Shown: one piece after another, positions 23,718 through 31,958 of the stretch
Layout: each line of letters begins with the position of its first letter
Position numbering within the stretch: position 1 is the first letter of the stretch
Origin: RUG11462 sp045539315
Lineage (GTDB): Bacteria > Bacillota > Clostridia > Oscillospirales > Acutalibacteraceae
Assembly (NCBI GenBank): GCA_045539315.1
Contig: JAZQFC010000012.1
Location: 1-33,875, forward strand
DNA length: 33,875 nt
Direction: 5' to 3'
Position numbers and translations under genes: made by a program
The notes under the pieces: generated by a model
Told to the model about the DNA's origin: nothing
Databases searched by the model: none
Seen by the model: only the letters and a program-made list of their open reading frames with translations

Positions 23718-23746
23718 TTTACTTTTGGCTATGTTTATGATAATAT
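23718..23746 (+). promoter_or_regulatory. Possible promoter of the PAP2 gene
   Basis: TTTACT (23718-23723), 17-base spacer ending in TGA, TAATAT (23741-23746). Confidence 0.45.
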
Positions 23747-23770
23747 AATAAAAAACAAAAGGAGAATATT

Positions 23771-24682
23771 ATGGACTTTTTATACGCATTAGAAAGTATT
23801 AGAACGCCTTTTTTAGACGAACTTATGCTACTTATTACTCATTTAGGCGATGAGTATCCGTTTTTAATCATTGCAATGTTTTTGCTTTGGTGCGTTAATA
23901 AATATCAAGGGTATTATATGCTTTTTGTTGGTTTTGTTGGCGTACAGATTAATCAACTTCTTAAAGTTATTTTTAGAATTGAGCGACCTTGGGTGTTAGA
24001 CAAAAATTTCAAACCTGTTGAAGGCTCAATTGAACGTGCGACCGGCTATTCTTTCCCAAGCGGGCATACACAAAGCGCAGTTGGTACATTCGGCTCGGTG
24101 GCTCGTTGGTGCAAAAATAATTGGTTGAGAATTGTTTGCGTTGTTGTTTTTTGTTTGGTTGCTTTTTCGAGAATGTATTTAGGTGTACATACACCAAAAG
24201 ATGTAATTACTTCTATTATTATTGCTAGTGCGCTTGTTTTTCTTCTTTACCCTATCGTTAAAAAAGCAGAAAACAACCCTAAAATTATGTATGTTTTATT
24301 CTCGATTTTAACTGTTTGGTCGATAGCGCAAGTTGTTTTTATGCACACATATCCTTTCCCTCAAAACGCTCAAGCGCAAGAAATATTTGACGCAACAAAA
24401 ACCGCTTATAAAATGCTTGGCGCTACTGTTGGTTTGTTTATTGTATATATTGTTGATTCAAAATACATTAACTTCCCTACAAAAGCGGCTTGGTGGGCGC
24501 AATTAATTAAACTTATCGGCGGTTTATTGTTAACTGTTGGTGTTCAAAAACTTTGCTATGTTGTTTTTGAATTGTTTGTTTCTGCATTTTTAGTAAGAGC
24601 GCTCGCTTACTTTATTATGGTCTTATTTGCAGGTTTGGTTTGGCCGCTGACATTTAAATGGTTTGCAAAAACTAAAAAATAA
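23771..24682 (+). CDS. PAP2-family membrane phosphatase
   Basis: The 303-residue integral membrane protein has the acid-phosphatase triad: KVIFRIERP (65-73), PSGH (96-99) and SRMYLGVHTPKD (133-144) with the catalytic His. Several TM helices surround them. Such enzymes dephosphorylate phosphatidic acid or undecaprenyl pyrophosphate; which one is not shown. The C-terminal half beyond residue 175 is a further set of TM helices, longer than the minimal PAP2 domain. Good AAAGGAG before ATG. Confidence 0.9.
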   Translation: MDFLYALESIRTPFLDELMLLITHLGDEYPFLIIAMFLLWCVNKYQGYYMLFVGFVGVQINQLLKVIFRIERPWVLDKNFKPVEGSIERATGYSFPSGHTQSAVGTFGSVARWCKNNWLRIVCVVVFCLVAFSRMYLGVHTPKDVITSIIIASALVFLLYPIVKKAENNPKIMYVLFSILTVWSIAQVVFMHTYPFPQNAQAQEIFDATKTAYKMLGATVGLFIVYIVDSKYINFPTKAAWWAQLIKLIGGLLLTVGVQKLCYVVFELFVSAFLVRALAYFIMVLFAGLVWPLTFKWFAKTKK

Positions 24683-24690
24683 ACAAATTT

Positions 24691-24716
24691 AAAAGCCACT
24701 CATTTGAGTGGCTTTT
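24691..24716. terminator. Bidirectional terminator, PAP2 gene / Thr-rich gene
   Basis: AAAAGCCACTC / GAGTGGCTTTT with a 4-base loop, A/T runs on both sides. The stem is the same sequence as the terminator at 10781-10806. Confidence 0.88.
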
Positions 24717-24719
24717 TAT

Positions 24720-25442
24720 TTAGATGAACAAATCATCGTCATTATTATTTACACCAAAAATATCATCATCAACAGGTTTTCTGCGTTTGAATTGCTCTTC
24801 ATCAACACTTCTTCTGCGAGATGAAATATCTACATCTTCAAAAGTGTTTTCCGAGCGTTTTGGCATATCATCAAATCTTGCATTAGTATCTAATTGCGGT
24901 CTTCTTTGAGATGCTGCTCTAGAAGAAGGTTTTGTTCTTACGCGTGATTTGGATTTTGCGTTTTTACCATATAATTTTTGATATCTTACATTAATTGCGA
25001 TTAATGCGATAACGCAACTTATCATCAAAACAAGAGAAACCCATTTTAATGGACGATATTTACTACCATAGTTTACAATGTTTTTTGCAGGAGTTGTAGG
25101 CTCGGTAGTTGTTTCAGTTTCGATAATATCTTTTGTTTCTTTTGTGATAGGTGCTACATAAGAAGGTTCGGTACTTTCGGTTTCTTTTTCTGTGGTATTA
25201 GTTGTTTTTTGAGTTTTTGAAGTATAAACAGGGTCTGCTACTGTTGCATTTGTTGTTACAACAGTTGTTGTGGTAGTTGTTGTTATAACAACCTCTGTTG
25301 TAGTAGATGTAACAACTTCTGTTGGAGCGGTTGTTTCATTTTCAACATCTTCTGCCGATACTCCAAAGAACGAAAAGCAACTTAATATAAACACAAAAAT
25401 CAACAAAGCCGATAGAATATTTACATTAGTTTTACTCATCAT
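24720..25442 (-). CDS. Thr-rich secreted and membrane-anchored protein, unknown
   Basis: The 240-residue protein has a signal peptide (cleavage expected after VSA at 30), a Thr-rich extracellular region (31-130) with runs such as TTTTTTT, a TM helix at about 134-152, and a basic cytoplasmic tail rich in Arg/Ser/Asp ending DDDLFI. Arrangement N-out, C-in. It is the last gene of the operon after proS, 6 bases downstream. A second ATG at 25439 is equally possible. Function unknown; a surface sensor or stalk is one guess. Confidence 0.7.
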   Translation of the reverse strand: MMSKTNVNILSALLIFVFILSCFSFFGVSAEDVENETTAPTEVVTSTTTEVVITTTTTTTVVTTNATVADPVYTSKTQKTTNTTEKETESTEPSYVAPITKETKDIIETETTTEPTTPAKNIVNYGSKYRPLKWVSLVLMISCVIALIAINVRYQKLYGKNAKSKSRVRTKPSSRAASQRRPQLDTNARFDDMPKRSENTFEDVDISSRRRSVDEEQFKRRKPVDDDIFGVNNNDDDLFI

Positions 25443-25448
25443 TTTACC

Positions 25449-26888
25449 TTAATAAGCCTTTCCCCAATAAACGAGTTTATCTGCAGGTTTACCACAGCAA
25501 ACACACTTATCAGAAATCTTTTCAGCATCAAATGGCATACATCTTGAGCCTACGCCGGTAATTTCTTTAACTTGTTCTTCACACTTTTCATCGCCACACC
25601 ACATAGCCTTAACAAAACCGTCACCGTTTTGCTCTAATGCTTGTGTGATTTCATCTAAAGTTGTGCAAGAATAAGTTCTTTTTTCTCTGTTTTCAAGCGC
25701 TCTATTGTAAATGCCCTCGTGAACTTCTTTTAATTTTTCTGCTACTACTGTTTCAATATCTTCTATTGGAACAACAGTTTTTTCACGATTATGACGAGTT
25801 ACAACAACGCAAACGCCATTTTCAATATCTCTAGGGCCCATTTCAATACGAACAGGAACACCTTTCATTTCATATTCAGAGTATTTCCAACCAGGTGAGT
25901 TATCTGAATCATCAAGTTTAACTCTGAATTTATCTTTTAATCTATCATAAAGTTTGCCGCAGTTTTCTAAAACGCCTTCTTTATGAGAAGCAACAGGAAT
26001 AATAACTGTTTGAATTGGCGCTACTGCAGGTGGCAATACAAGACCGCTATCATCACCGTGTGTCATGATAATAGCACCGATTAAACGAGTTGTAACACCC
26101 CAAGATGTTTGATGTGGATAAGACTTTTTATTCTCTTTATCAGAGAATTGAATATCAAACGCTTTTGCAAAGCCATCGCCAAAGTAGTGAGATGTGCCTG
26201 CTTGAAGTGCTTTACCATCATGCATTAACGCTTCAATTGCATAAGTAGAAACTGCGCCTGCAAATTTATCAGATTCAGTCTTTTTACCTTTAACAACAGG
26301 AATTGCAAGTGAATTTTCACAGAAGTCTGCATAAACATTAAGCATTTTTTCTGTTTCAGTAATAGCCTCATCGGCAGTTGCATGAATAGTATGGCCCTCT
26401 TGCCATAAAAATTCTCTAGAACGAAGGAAAGGACGAGTTGTTTTTTCCCAACGAACTACCGAAACCCATTGGTTATAAAGTTTTGGCAAATCTCTGTATG
26501 ACTGAATAATATTTTTATAATGTTCGCAAAAAAGTGTTTCAGAAGTTGGACGAACACAAAGTTTTTCTTCTAAAGGTTCAGAACCGCCGTGAGTTACCCA
26601 AGCAACTTCAGGGGCAAAACCTTCAACATGGTCTTTTTCTTTTTGCAAGAGTGATTCAGGAATAAACATAGGCATACAAACATTTTCATGCCCTGTTTCT
26701 TTAAACATTCTATCAAGAATATCAACAATGTTTTCCCAAATTGCATAACCATAAGGGCGAATTACCATGCAACCCTTTACACTTGTATATTCAATTAACT
26801 CTGCTTTTTTGCAGATGTCAGTGTACCATTTTGCAAAATCTTCATCCATTGATGTGATTTGCTCTACTAACTTTTTATTATCAGCCAT
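25449..26888 (-). CDS. proS: Prolyl-tRNA synthetase (archaeal/eukaryotic-like type)
   Basis: The 479-residue class II synthetase charges tRNA-Pro. It shows RPTSETLFCEHYKNII (motif 2 region), the FLRSREFLWQEGHT segment, and a C-terminal domain with a Cys cluster (WCGDEKC ... CVCCGKPAD), the zinc site of the short ProRS without the bacterial editing insertion. GGAGA before the ATG fixes the start. The operon neighbour upstream is the transglutaminase protein, but a promoter lies between them. Confidence 0.94.
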   Translation of the reverse strand: MADNKKLVEQITSMDEDFAKWYTDICKKAELIEYTSVKGCMVIRPYGYAIWENIVDILDRMFKETGHENVCMPMFIPESLLQKEKDHVEGFAPEVAWVTHGGSEPLEEKLCVRPTSETLFCEHYKNIIQSYRDLPKLYNQWVSVVRWEKTTRPFLRSREFLWQEGHTIHATADEAITETEKMLNVYADFCENSLAIPVVKGKKTESDKFAGAVSTYAIEALMHDGKALQAGTSHYFGDGFAKAFDIQFSDKENKKSYPHQTSWGVTTRLIGAIIMTHGDDSGLVLPPAVAPIQTVIIPVASHKEGVLENCGKLYDRLKDKFRVKLDDSDNSPGWKYSEYEMKGVPVRIEMGPRDIENGVCVVVTRHNREKTVVPIEDIETVVAEKLKEVHEGIYNRALENREKRTYSCTTLDEITQALEQNGDGFVKAMWCGDEKCEEQVKEITGVGSRCMPFDAEKISDKCVCCGKPADKLVYWGKAY

Positions 26889-26922
26889 TTTTATCTCTCC
26901 AAAAGTTCAATTTATCTTATTT

Positions 26923-26951
26923 ATTTTACTATATACACATTGAAATTTCAA
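26923..26951 (-). promoter_or_regulatory. Promoter of proS
   Basis: On the minus strand TTGAAA (26946-26951), 17-base spacer, TAAAAT (26923-26928). Confidence 0.55.
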
Positions 26952-26952
26952 C

Positions 26953-28461
26953 TTATTTTTTTCTTACAACGCTTTTTGCAAAAGATGTTACTCTTTGTGG
27001 CGCTGTTTTGATGTAATAATAGTATTTTACTTTGTTTTTAACAGATGTGTCAATAAAACTTGTTTTTGTTCCTGAAACAGTTTTAATCAAGGTGTATTTA
27101 CCACCTTTTGATTTTCTGTAAATCTCATAACTTGTTGCATATTTTGCTTTATCCCAAGTTAATTTTATACCTTTTTTAACATTATAAGCCTTTTTGAGTT
27201 TAACAATTTGCTCACTTGGGAATGAAGCATCTGTAAGGTAATAAAGGCTATAATAGTTTTCATTGTAATTTTTCTCAATGTAGAAAATTCTTTGAGAAAT
27301 AATCGAAAATCCACGAATATATGTTTTATTTTCAGTTGTTCTGAAAGTTAACTTATAATGAAACTCATTTGTGTTTATATCATAATAATAAAGACTTGTT
27401 GCATCGTTAAAATAGATATAATTATGAACTCTATCTGTTGTATATGCAGTTTTGTCATCATAAGTTGTTACAATATCATTAGTTCTTGTTGTGAATTTAT
27501 AATCATTTGATGCGTAATAATAAGTGTCATCAATTTTTATGATTTTTGAGTAAATCTCTTTATCAAACGAATCGTGATAAAGTGTTGATTTGCAAGAAAA
27601 TGATTTGTAAAAAGTTGTCCAATTATAATGATTATAACCTTCAGATTTAATTCTTGCAGTATTTATAAGAAAATACTTATGCTCAACTTTACCGGTTGTA
27701 TCAGTATCTTTTTTGGTTTTTTGATTATAAACTATTGGGTCGTTCCAAGTAGCGTCAACATGATACCATTTTCCATCAATTTTAACAATATTCCAAACAT
27801 GGTTCATTTCTTCGCTGTATGCAAGATAACTATCAATGCCAACTTCTTCTAACAAGTGAGAATATGCGAGCGCATAGCCTTGGCAAACCGAACTGCAGTC
27901 ATACAAAGCGCCATAACCGCTATATAATTTACTTGCTTCATAACTAAAAGCATTTTCTGATACTAATTTATCATGCAATACTAATGCTTTATCATAATCA
28001 GACATACCAACTTGAACAGATGATAAGAACTGATTAACTCTTAAATTATACTCTTTTTTTCTTGTAGGCAATTCTGCTTTTGTAAAATGGTAAACAGGTT
28101 GAATTTTTGTTATGTATTTTCCGCTATACCAGTAGTAATAAGTTGAATTTACCCAGAACAATTCAGGGTTGTCATAAACTGTTCCCATATAGAAAAAGTC
28201 TGCAGAAGCACGAGGAATTTTATATTTTGTAAGGTCAATGGTTTTTGCCATTTTCTTAATTCCTTTAATCAAAGCCTTTTGCGCTTTTTTGAAATTAGAA
28301 GTGACCTTCATTTTTTTCATTAGTTTTGTGCCTTTAAAACCAGTAGTGCTTGAAGTGTTGCTACTGCTATTGTTAACAGAGCCTTGCGCTAAAACAACAT
28401 TGCCGCTAAAAGATATTAAAAGCGCTAAAATAATACATAAAATTTTACTTGTTTTTTTCAT
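26953..28461 (-). CDS. Secreted transglutaminase-like protein with a fibronectin III-like C-terminus
   Basis: The 502-residue protein has a signal peptide (MKKTSKILCIILALLISFSG, cleavage near 25), a Ser/Asn-rich linker, and a transglutaminase-like core with the triad Cys193 (SVCQGYA), His221 (NHVWN), Asp236 (HVDATW). The last ~80 residues (about 418-500) are a fibronectin III-like domain (KLTWDKAKYATSYEIYRKSK). Such secreted proteins act on cell-wall or polymer substrates, often as proteases. The target is unknown. AGGGTGAT precedes the ATG. Confidence 0.85.
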   Translation of the reverse strand: MKKTSKILCIILALLISFSGNVVLAQGSVNNSSSNTSSTTGFKGTKLMKKMKVTSNFKKAQKALIKGIKKMAKTIDLTKYKIPRASADFFYMGTVYDNPELFWVNSTYYYWYSGKYITKIQPVYHFTKAELPTRKKEYNLRVNQFLSSVQVGMSDYDKALVLHDKLVSENAFSYEASKLYSGYGALYDCSSVCQGYALAYSHLLEEVGIDSYLAYSEEMNHVWNIVKIDGKWYHVDATWNDPIVYNQKTKKDTDTTGKVEHKYFLINTARIKSEGYNHYNWTTFYKSFSCKSTLYHDSFDKEIYSKIIKIDDTYYYASNDYKFTTRTNDIVTTYDDKTAYTTDRVHNYIYFNDATSLYYYDINTNEFHYKLTFRTTENKTYIRGFSIISQRIFYIEKNYNENYYSLYYLTDASFPSEQIVKLKKAYNVKKGIKLTWDKAKYATSYEIYRKSKGGKYTLIKTVSGTKTSFIDTSVKNKVKYYYYIKTAPQRVTSFAKSVVRKK

Positions 28462-28470
28462 AATATCACC

Positions 28471-29454
28471 CTAAAAATCTTCACTCTTTTTATCTCTGCT
28501 CATAAGATTTGTTATAGATTCTTTTGCATTCTTGTTTTCATACAAAATCGCATAACATTCATTGATAATTGGCATTTCAACATTGTGATTATCTGCCAAC
28601 TTTTTAGCCGCTTCTGTTGCGAAATAACCTTCAACGGTGCCGACTACTCTTTTTGCTTCTTCAACCGAAATGCCTTTGCCAACAAGTTTGCCAAAAGCAT
28701 TATTTCTTGAATGCTCTGAAGTGCAAGTTACAACCAAATCGCCAATACCGGAAAGCCCTGAAAAAGTGGCGCGTTTACCACCTAACGCTTCGCCGAGCGC
28801 TGACATTTCTGAAAGGCCGCGAGTGATTAAAGCCGCTAGAGTATTATCGCCTAATTTCATACCTTTGATAATACCTGCCGCCACTGCGATAACATTTTTG
28901 AGCGCCGCGCCAACTTCAACGCCGACAACATCTGAATTAGTATATATTCTGAAATATTTATTAGAAAGCGCCTCTTGAACAACGCTAGCCGCTTCAAAAT
29001 CTTCGCTCGCCGCAACAATAGAAGTTGGAATTTTTCTGCCCACTTCTTCTGCGTGAGACGGACCTGAAAGCGCAACAACCGAATTATTTGGCAAACATTC
29101 TTTAATAATTTCAGTAAATCTCTTTAAAGTTTTCTTTTCAAAGCCTTTTGCAACTGAAACTATAATGCTATCTTTTGAAACTTTATCTTTAAGCATTAAA
29201 GCAGTTTCTTCTACTGCGAAAGATGGAGTTGCGATAACTATAATATCGCTATCCAAAACGCACTCAAAATCACTTGTGATTTCAATACCATTTGGTATTT
29301 CAACACCTTTTAAAAGTGGGTTCTCTTGTGCGCTTTTTATAGTTTCAATTTCACTTTCAAATTTTCCCCAAAGCACTGTTTTATGGGAGCAATTATAACT
29401 TAAAATAGCAATTGCTGTTCCCCAACCACCAGAACCTAAAACAGAAATTTTCAT
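28471..29454 (-). CDS. gpsA: NAD(P)-dependent glycerol-3-phosphate dehydrogenase
   Basis: The 327-residue enzyme makes sn-glycerol 3-phosphate for phospholipids. N-terminal dinucleotide fold GSGGWGTAIA (7-16), GPSHAEEV, and the C-terminal GLSGIGDLVVTC are typical. It lies 6 bases after plsY, whose product uses the glycerol 3-phosphate it makes; AAAGG precedes the ATG inside the end of plsY. Confidence 0.96.
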   Translation of the reverse strand: MKISVLGSGGWGTAIAILSYNCSHKTVLWGKFESEIETIKSAQENPLLKGVEIPNGIEITSDFECVLDSDIIVIATPSFAVEETALMLKDKVSKDSIIVSVAKGFEKKTLKRFTEIIKECLPNNSVVALSGPSHAEEVGRKIPTSIVAASEDFEAASVVQEALSNKYFRIYTNSDVVGVEVGAALKNVIAVAAGIIKGMKLGDNTLAALITRGLSEMSALGEALGGKRATFSGLSGIGDLVVTCTSEHSRNNAFGKLVGKGISVEEAKRVVGTVEGYFATEAAKKLADNHNVEMPIINECYAILYENKNAKESITNLMSRDKKSEDF

Positions 29455-29460
29455 AAAAGT

Positions 29461-30228
29461 TTAACCTTTCTTGCGTTTTTTATCAGAAGTTTTTCTCTCT
29501 GTACCATTTTTAAGTCTTACAATGTTTTCTTTGTGTTTAATTATAACCATACTTGACATTATAAATGTACAAGCAACTGCAACCCATACTTGATAATCAG
29601 AGAACCAAATGAATATGCCACCATCTTTAAAGAATAGATATGTGAACGGAACTGCTACTGTTACTGCGATTATTGATGAAAGCGAAACATACTCTGTCAT
29701 AAGTAGCACAAGCACAAATACTGCGAATGAACAAAGCGCAGTAAATGGTGAGAATGCTGCTGCAGTACCAACAATTGTTGCAACGCCTTTTCCACCTTTG
29801 AATTTAAAGAATATTGGGAACATATGACCTAAAAGGCAAAAAATTGCTACAATTGGTCCTACAAGTTCAGGGTTTAAGCAAACATCTGCATCTATTATAG
29901 CGTAGCTACGTAATGTTAGAGTTTGAACGCCATTATCAAGAAGTAAATTTGCTAAAGGCACATATAAAAATTTAGCAAGTAAAACTGCAACAGTACCTTT
30001 TAAAAAGTCGCAAACAAAGGTTAAAATACCAGGTAATTTACCAGCAGTTCTCATAACATTAGTCATACCTGCATTGCCTGAACCGTGCTCACGAATATCT
30101 GTGCCTAAAAACTTTTTAGTGAAAATAATAGCAAAATTTATACTACCTAATAAATAAGCTATAATGCAAAAAATAATAACTGAAATTAAAACTGATAATT
30201 CATTTGCATATCCATGCCAATAAAACAT
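29461..30228 (-). CDS. plsY: Glycerol-3-phosphate acyltransferase
   Basis: The 255-residue membrane enzyme acylates glycerol 3-phosphate with acyl phosphate. Conserved segments are GSINFA, HGSGNAGMTNVMRT and FKGGKGVAT. It is longer than the usual ~200 residues, mostly at the C-terminus (a basic tail HKENIVRLKNGTERKTSDKKRKKG) and in a loop after the second TM helix. Its start overlaps the der stop by 1 base (TAATG), so translation is coupled. Confidence 0.92.
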   Translation of the reverse strand: MFYWHGYANELSVLISVIIFCIIAYLLGSINFAIIFTKKFLGTDIREHGSGNAGMTNVMRTAGKLPGILTFVCDFLKGTVAVLLAKFLYVPLANLLLDNGVQTLTLRSYAIIDADVCLNPELVGPIVAIFCLLGHMFPIFFKFKGGKGVATIVGTAAAFSPFTALCSFAVFVLVLLMTEYVSLSSIIAVTVAVPFTYLFFKDGGIFIWFSDYQVWVAVACTFIMSSMVIIKHKENIVRLKNGTERKTSDKKRKKG

Positions 30229-31550
30229 TATTTGTCGCCTCTTTCTCTGACAATAACCTTAACAGGAGTGCCTTCAAGGCCGAAGGTTTGCCTGATTTGA
30301 TTTTCTAAATATCTTTGATATGAAAAATGGAATAACTCTGCATTGTTGCAGAAGAAAACAAAGGTAGGTGGCGCAGTAGTCGCCTGTGTCATATAATAAA
30401 TTTTAAGACGCTTACCCCTGTCTGATGGTGGTTGCACACGAGCAGTAGCCTCTGCTAACAACTCATTAAGGCGTCCTGTTGAAATACGCATATTATTTTG
30501 CTCATACGCATATTTTACAACTTCCATCAATTTATCTAATCTTTGCCCTGTTTTTGCCGAAATAAAGATAATCGGCGCATAAGACATAAACGAAAAATCA
30601 ACTGCCAAATCTTTGCGATATTGGTCCATTGTTTTACCGTCTTTTTCAACTAAATCCCACTTGTTAACAGCAATAACACACGCCTTGCCACCATCAAGCG
30701 CAATTGATGCGACTTTTGAATCTTGCTCGGTAAAGCCTTCTACCGCATCTATCATAATAACGCAAACATCTGCTCGCTCAACTGCCATTTTAGCGCGAAT
30801 AACCGAATATTTTTCGATTTTATCATCAACACGAGATTTTCTGCGAAGACCTGCCGTATCGATAAAATTAAATCTGCCGTAATTATTTTCAACCATAAAA
30901 TCAATAGCATCACGAGTAGTACCTGCAATATCAGAAACAATTGCGCGCTCGTCCCCTGCTATTTTATTTATAAGCGAAGATTTGCCGGCATTTGGTTTGC
31001 CGATAATAGCAACATTTATAACATCTTGCGCTTCTTCACTGTTTTCATCATCAAAAGTTAAGTTTTCAAATACCGCGTCAAGCAAATCGCCTGTGCCGTG
31101 ACCGTGAACAGATGAAACTGCTATCGGCTCGCCAAGACCTAAATTATAAAACTCATAAAATTCAGGTGGCACATCGCCAATGCCATCGCATTTATTAACG
31201 CAAAGAGCAATAGGTTTGCCTGATTTTTGAAGCATTGCCGCTACTTCTTCATCTGCGGCGGTGATACCTGTTTTCATATCAACCACAAAAATGATAGCCT
31301 GCGCCATATCAATAGCTAGATTTGCCTGCGCTCTCATTTGAGATAGAATAACATCATCAGTTTTAGGCTCGATACCACCTGTATCTATCATAGTGATAGC
31401 CTTGCCACGCCATTCGCAATCGCCGAAGATTCTGTCCCTTGTAACACCCGGTGTATCATCAACAATAGACAAACGCTGACCAATAAGTTTATTAAAAAGT
31501 GTAGATTTACCAACATTAGGTCTGCCTACAACTGCAACTATCGGATTCAC
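30228..31550 (-). CDS. der: Ribosome-biogenesis GTPase Der (EngA)
   Basis: The 440-residue protein has two GTPase domains: GRPNVGKST with DTPGVTRD and NKCD in the first; GKPNAGKSS, DTAGLRR and NKWD in the second, followed by the KH-like domain. It acts in 50S assembly. AAGGAGG precedes the ATG. The order der-plsY-gpsA is common in Firmicutes. Confidence 0.96.
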   Translation of the reverse strand: MNPIVAVVGRPNVGKSTLFNKLIGQRLSIVDDTPGVTRDRIFGDCEWRGKAITMIDTGGIEPKTDDVILSQMRAQANLAIDMAQAIIFVVDMKTGITAADEEVAAMLQKSGKPIALCVNKCDGIGDVPPEFYEFYNLGLGEPIAVSSVHGHGTGDLLDAVFENLTFDDENSEEAQDVINVAIIGKPNAGKSSLINKIAGDERAIVSDIAGTTRDAIDFMVENNYGRFNFIDTAGLRRKSRVDDKIEKYSVIRAKMAVERADVCVIMIDAVEGFTEQDSKVASIALDGGKACVIAVNKWDLVEKDGKTMDQYRKDLAVDFSFMSYAPIIFISAKTGQRLDKLMEVVKYAYEQNNMRISTGRLNELLAEATARVQPPSDRGKRLKIYYMTQATTAPPTFVFFCNNAELFHFSYQRYLENQIRQTFGLEGTPVKVIVRERGDK

Positions 31551-31611
31551 TTTTTATCCTCCTTGAATTTAAAAAAGAACATAACATTCCTATTTTAGTA
31601 TATACAAAATT

Positions 31612-31640
31612 ATTATACACCAATTTTGCAAATAAGTAAA
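31612..31640 (-). promoter_or_regulatory. Possible promoter of the der operon
   Basis: On the minus strand TTTACT (31635-31640), 17-base spacer, TATAAT (31612-31617). Confidence 0.45.
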
Positions 31641-31685
31641 CAGTTAATATTAAATATTTTTATATAAATTTAATTAAATATATAA

Positions 31686-31716
31686 AAAAGAGCAACCAAA
31701 ATTGGTTGCTCTTTTG
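31686..31716. terminator. Intrinsic terminator upstream of the der promoter
   Basis: AAAAGAGCAACCA / TGGTTGCTCTTTT stem with a 4-base loop; T-run on either strand. On the minus strand it isolates der from the units upstream. Confidence 0.85.
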
Positions 31717-31823
31717 ATTTGTATAAGAAATTATCTCTTTGAGAATTACCAAACCTTTTAATAAAGCCATTTTTTCGATATTTGTTAGTTGTGTGTTAGT
31801 TGTTTATAAATTTAAAACAAAAG
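31717..31823. other. Gene-poor spacer between two terminators
   Basis: No open frame with a ribosome binding site. A 10-base direct repeat TGTTAGTTGT occurs at 31783-31792 and 31794-31803. GAGAATTAC at 31741-31749 is complementary to the ribosome binding site of the 9-codon gene (31888-31896), possibly by chance. Confidence 0.5.
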
Positions 31824-31848
31824 AAAAACCTACCAAGCGGTAGGCTTT
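31824..31848 (-). terminator. Terminator of the 9-codon unit
   Basis: On the minus strand CCTACC-GCTT-GGTAGG (31829-31844) followed by TTTTTCTTTTG. The stem starts about 12 bases after the stop codon. Confidence 0.85.
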
Positions 31849-31856
31849 CGAGTATA

Positions 31857-31886
31857 TTATAAAATTGGTTTATCTCCTGTTCCCAT
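31857..31886 (-). CDS. Nine-codon open frame (MGTGDKPIL) with own promoter, RBS and terminator
   Basis: ATG at 31886 (minus) encodes MGTGDKPIL, then TAA at 31857-31859. AAAGGAG (31894-31900) lies 7 bases before the ATG. A perfect consensus promoter is at 31912-31940 and a terminator at 31824-31848, so the unit is about 80 nucleotides of RNA. It could be a leader peptide whose regulated gene has been lost or lies beyond the terminator, a short regulatory RNA, or a functional micropeptide. No larger gene follows before the next terminator at 31686. No homologue is known to me. Confidence 0.6.
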   Translation of the reverse strand: MGTGDKPIL

Positions 31887-31911
31887 AGTAATTCTCCTTT
31901 CTTAATTAAAG

Positions 31912-31940
31912 ATTATACTATATATTTATGCCACTGTCAA
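31912..31940 (-). promoter_or_regulatory. Perfect consensus sigma-A promoter of the 9-codon unit
   Basis: On the minus strand TTGACA (31935-31940) and TATAAT (31912-31917), exactly 17 bases apart. It lies 19 bases beyond the stop of the two-TM gene. Predicted start of RNA near 31905. Confidence 0.85.
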
Positions 31941-31958
31941 CACAAAAATGTATTGTTG

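Noticed and set aside
31680..31800. A minus-strand open frame starting at an ATG near 31772 and running through the 31686 terminator
   Set aside because: No ribosome binding site and it overlaps a strong terminator.
31741..31896. Nine-base complement between the spacer (31741-31749) and the RBS of the 9-codon unit (31888-31896) as a riboswitch-like pairing
   Set aside because: The expected chance of one such match in this AT-rich 150-base region is not small and there is no other support.
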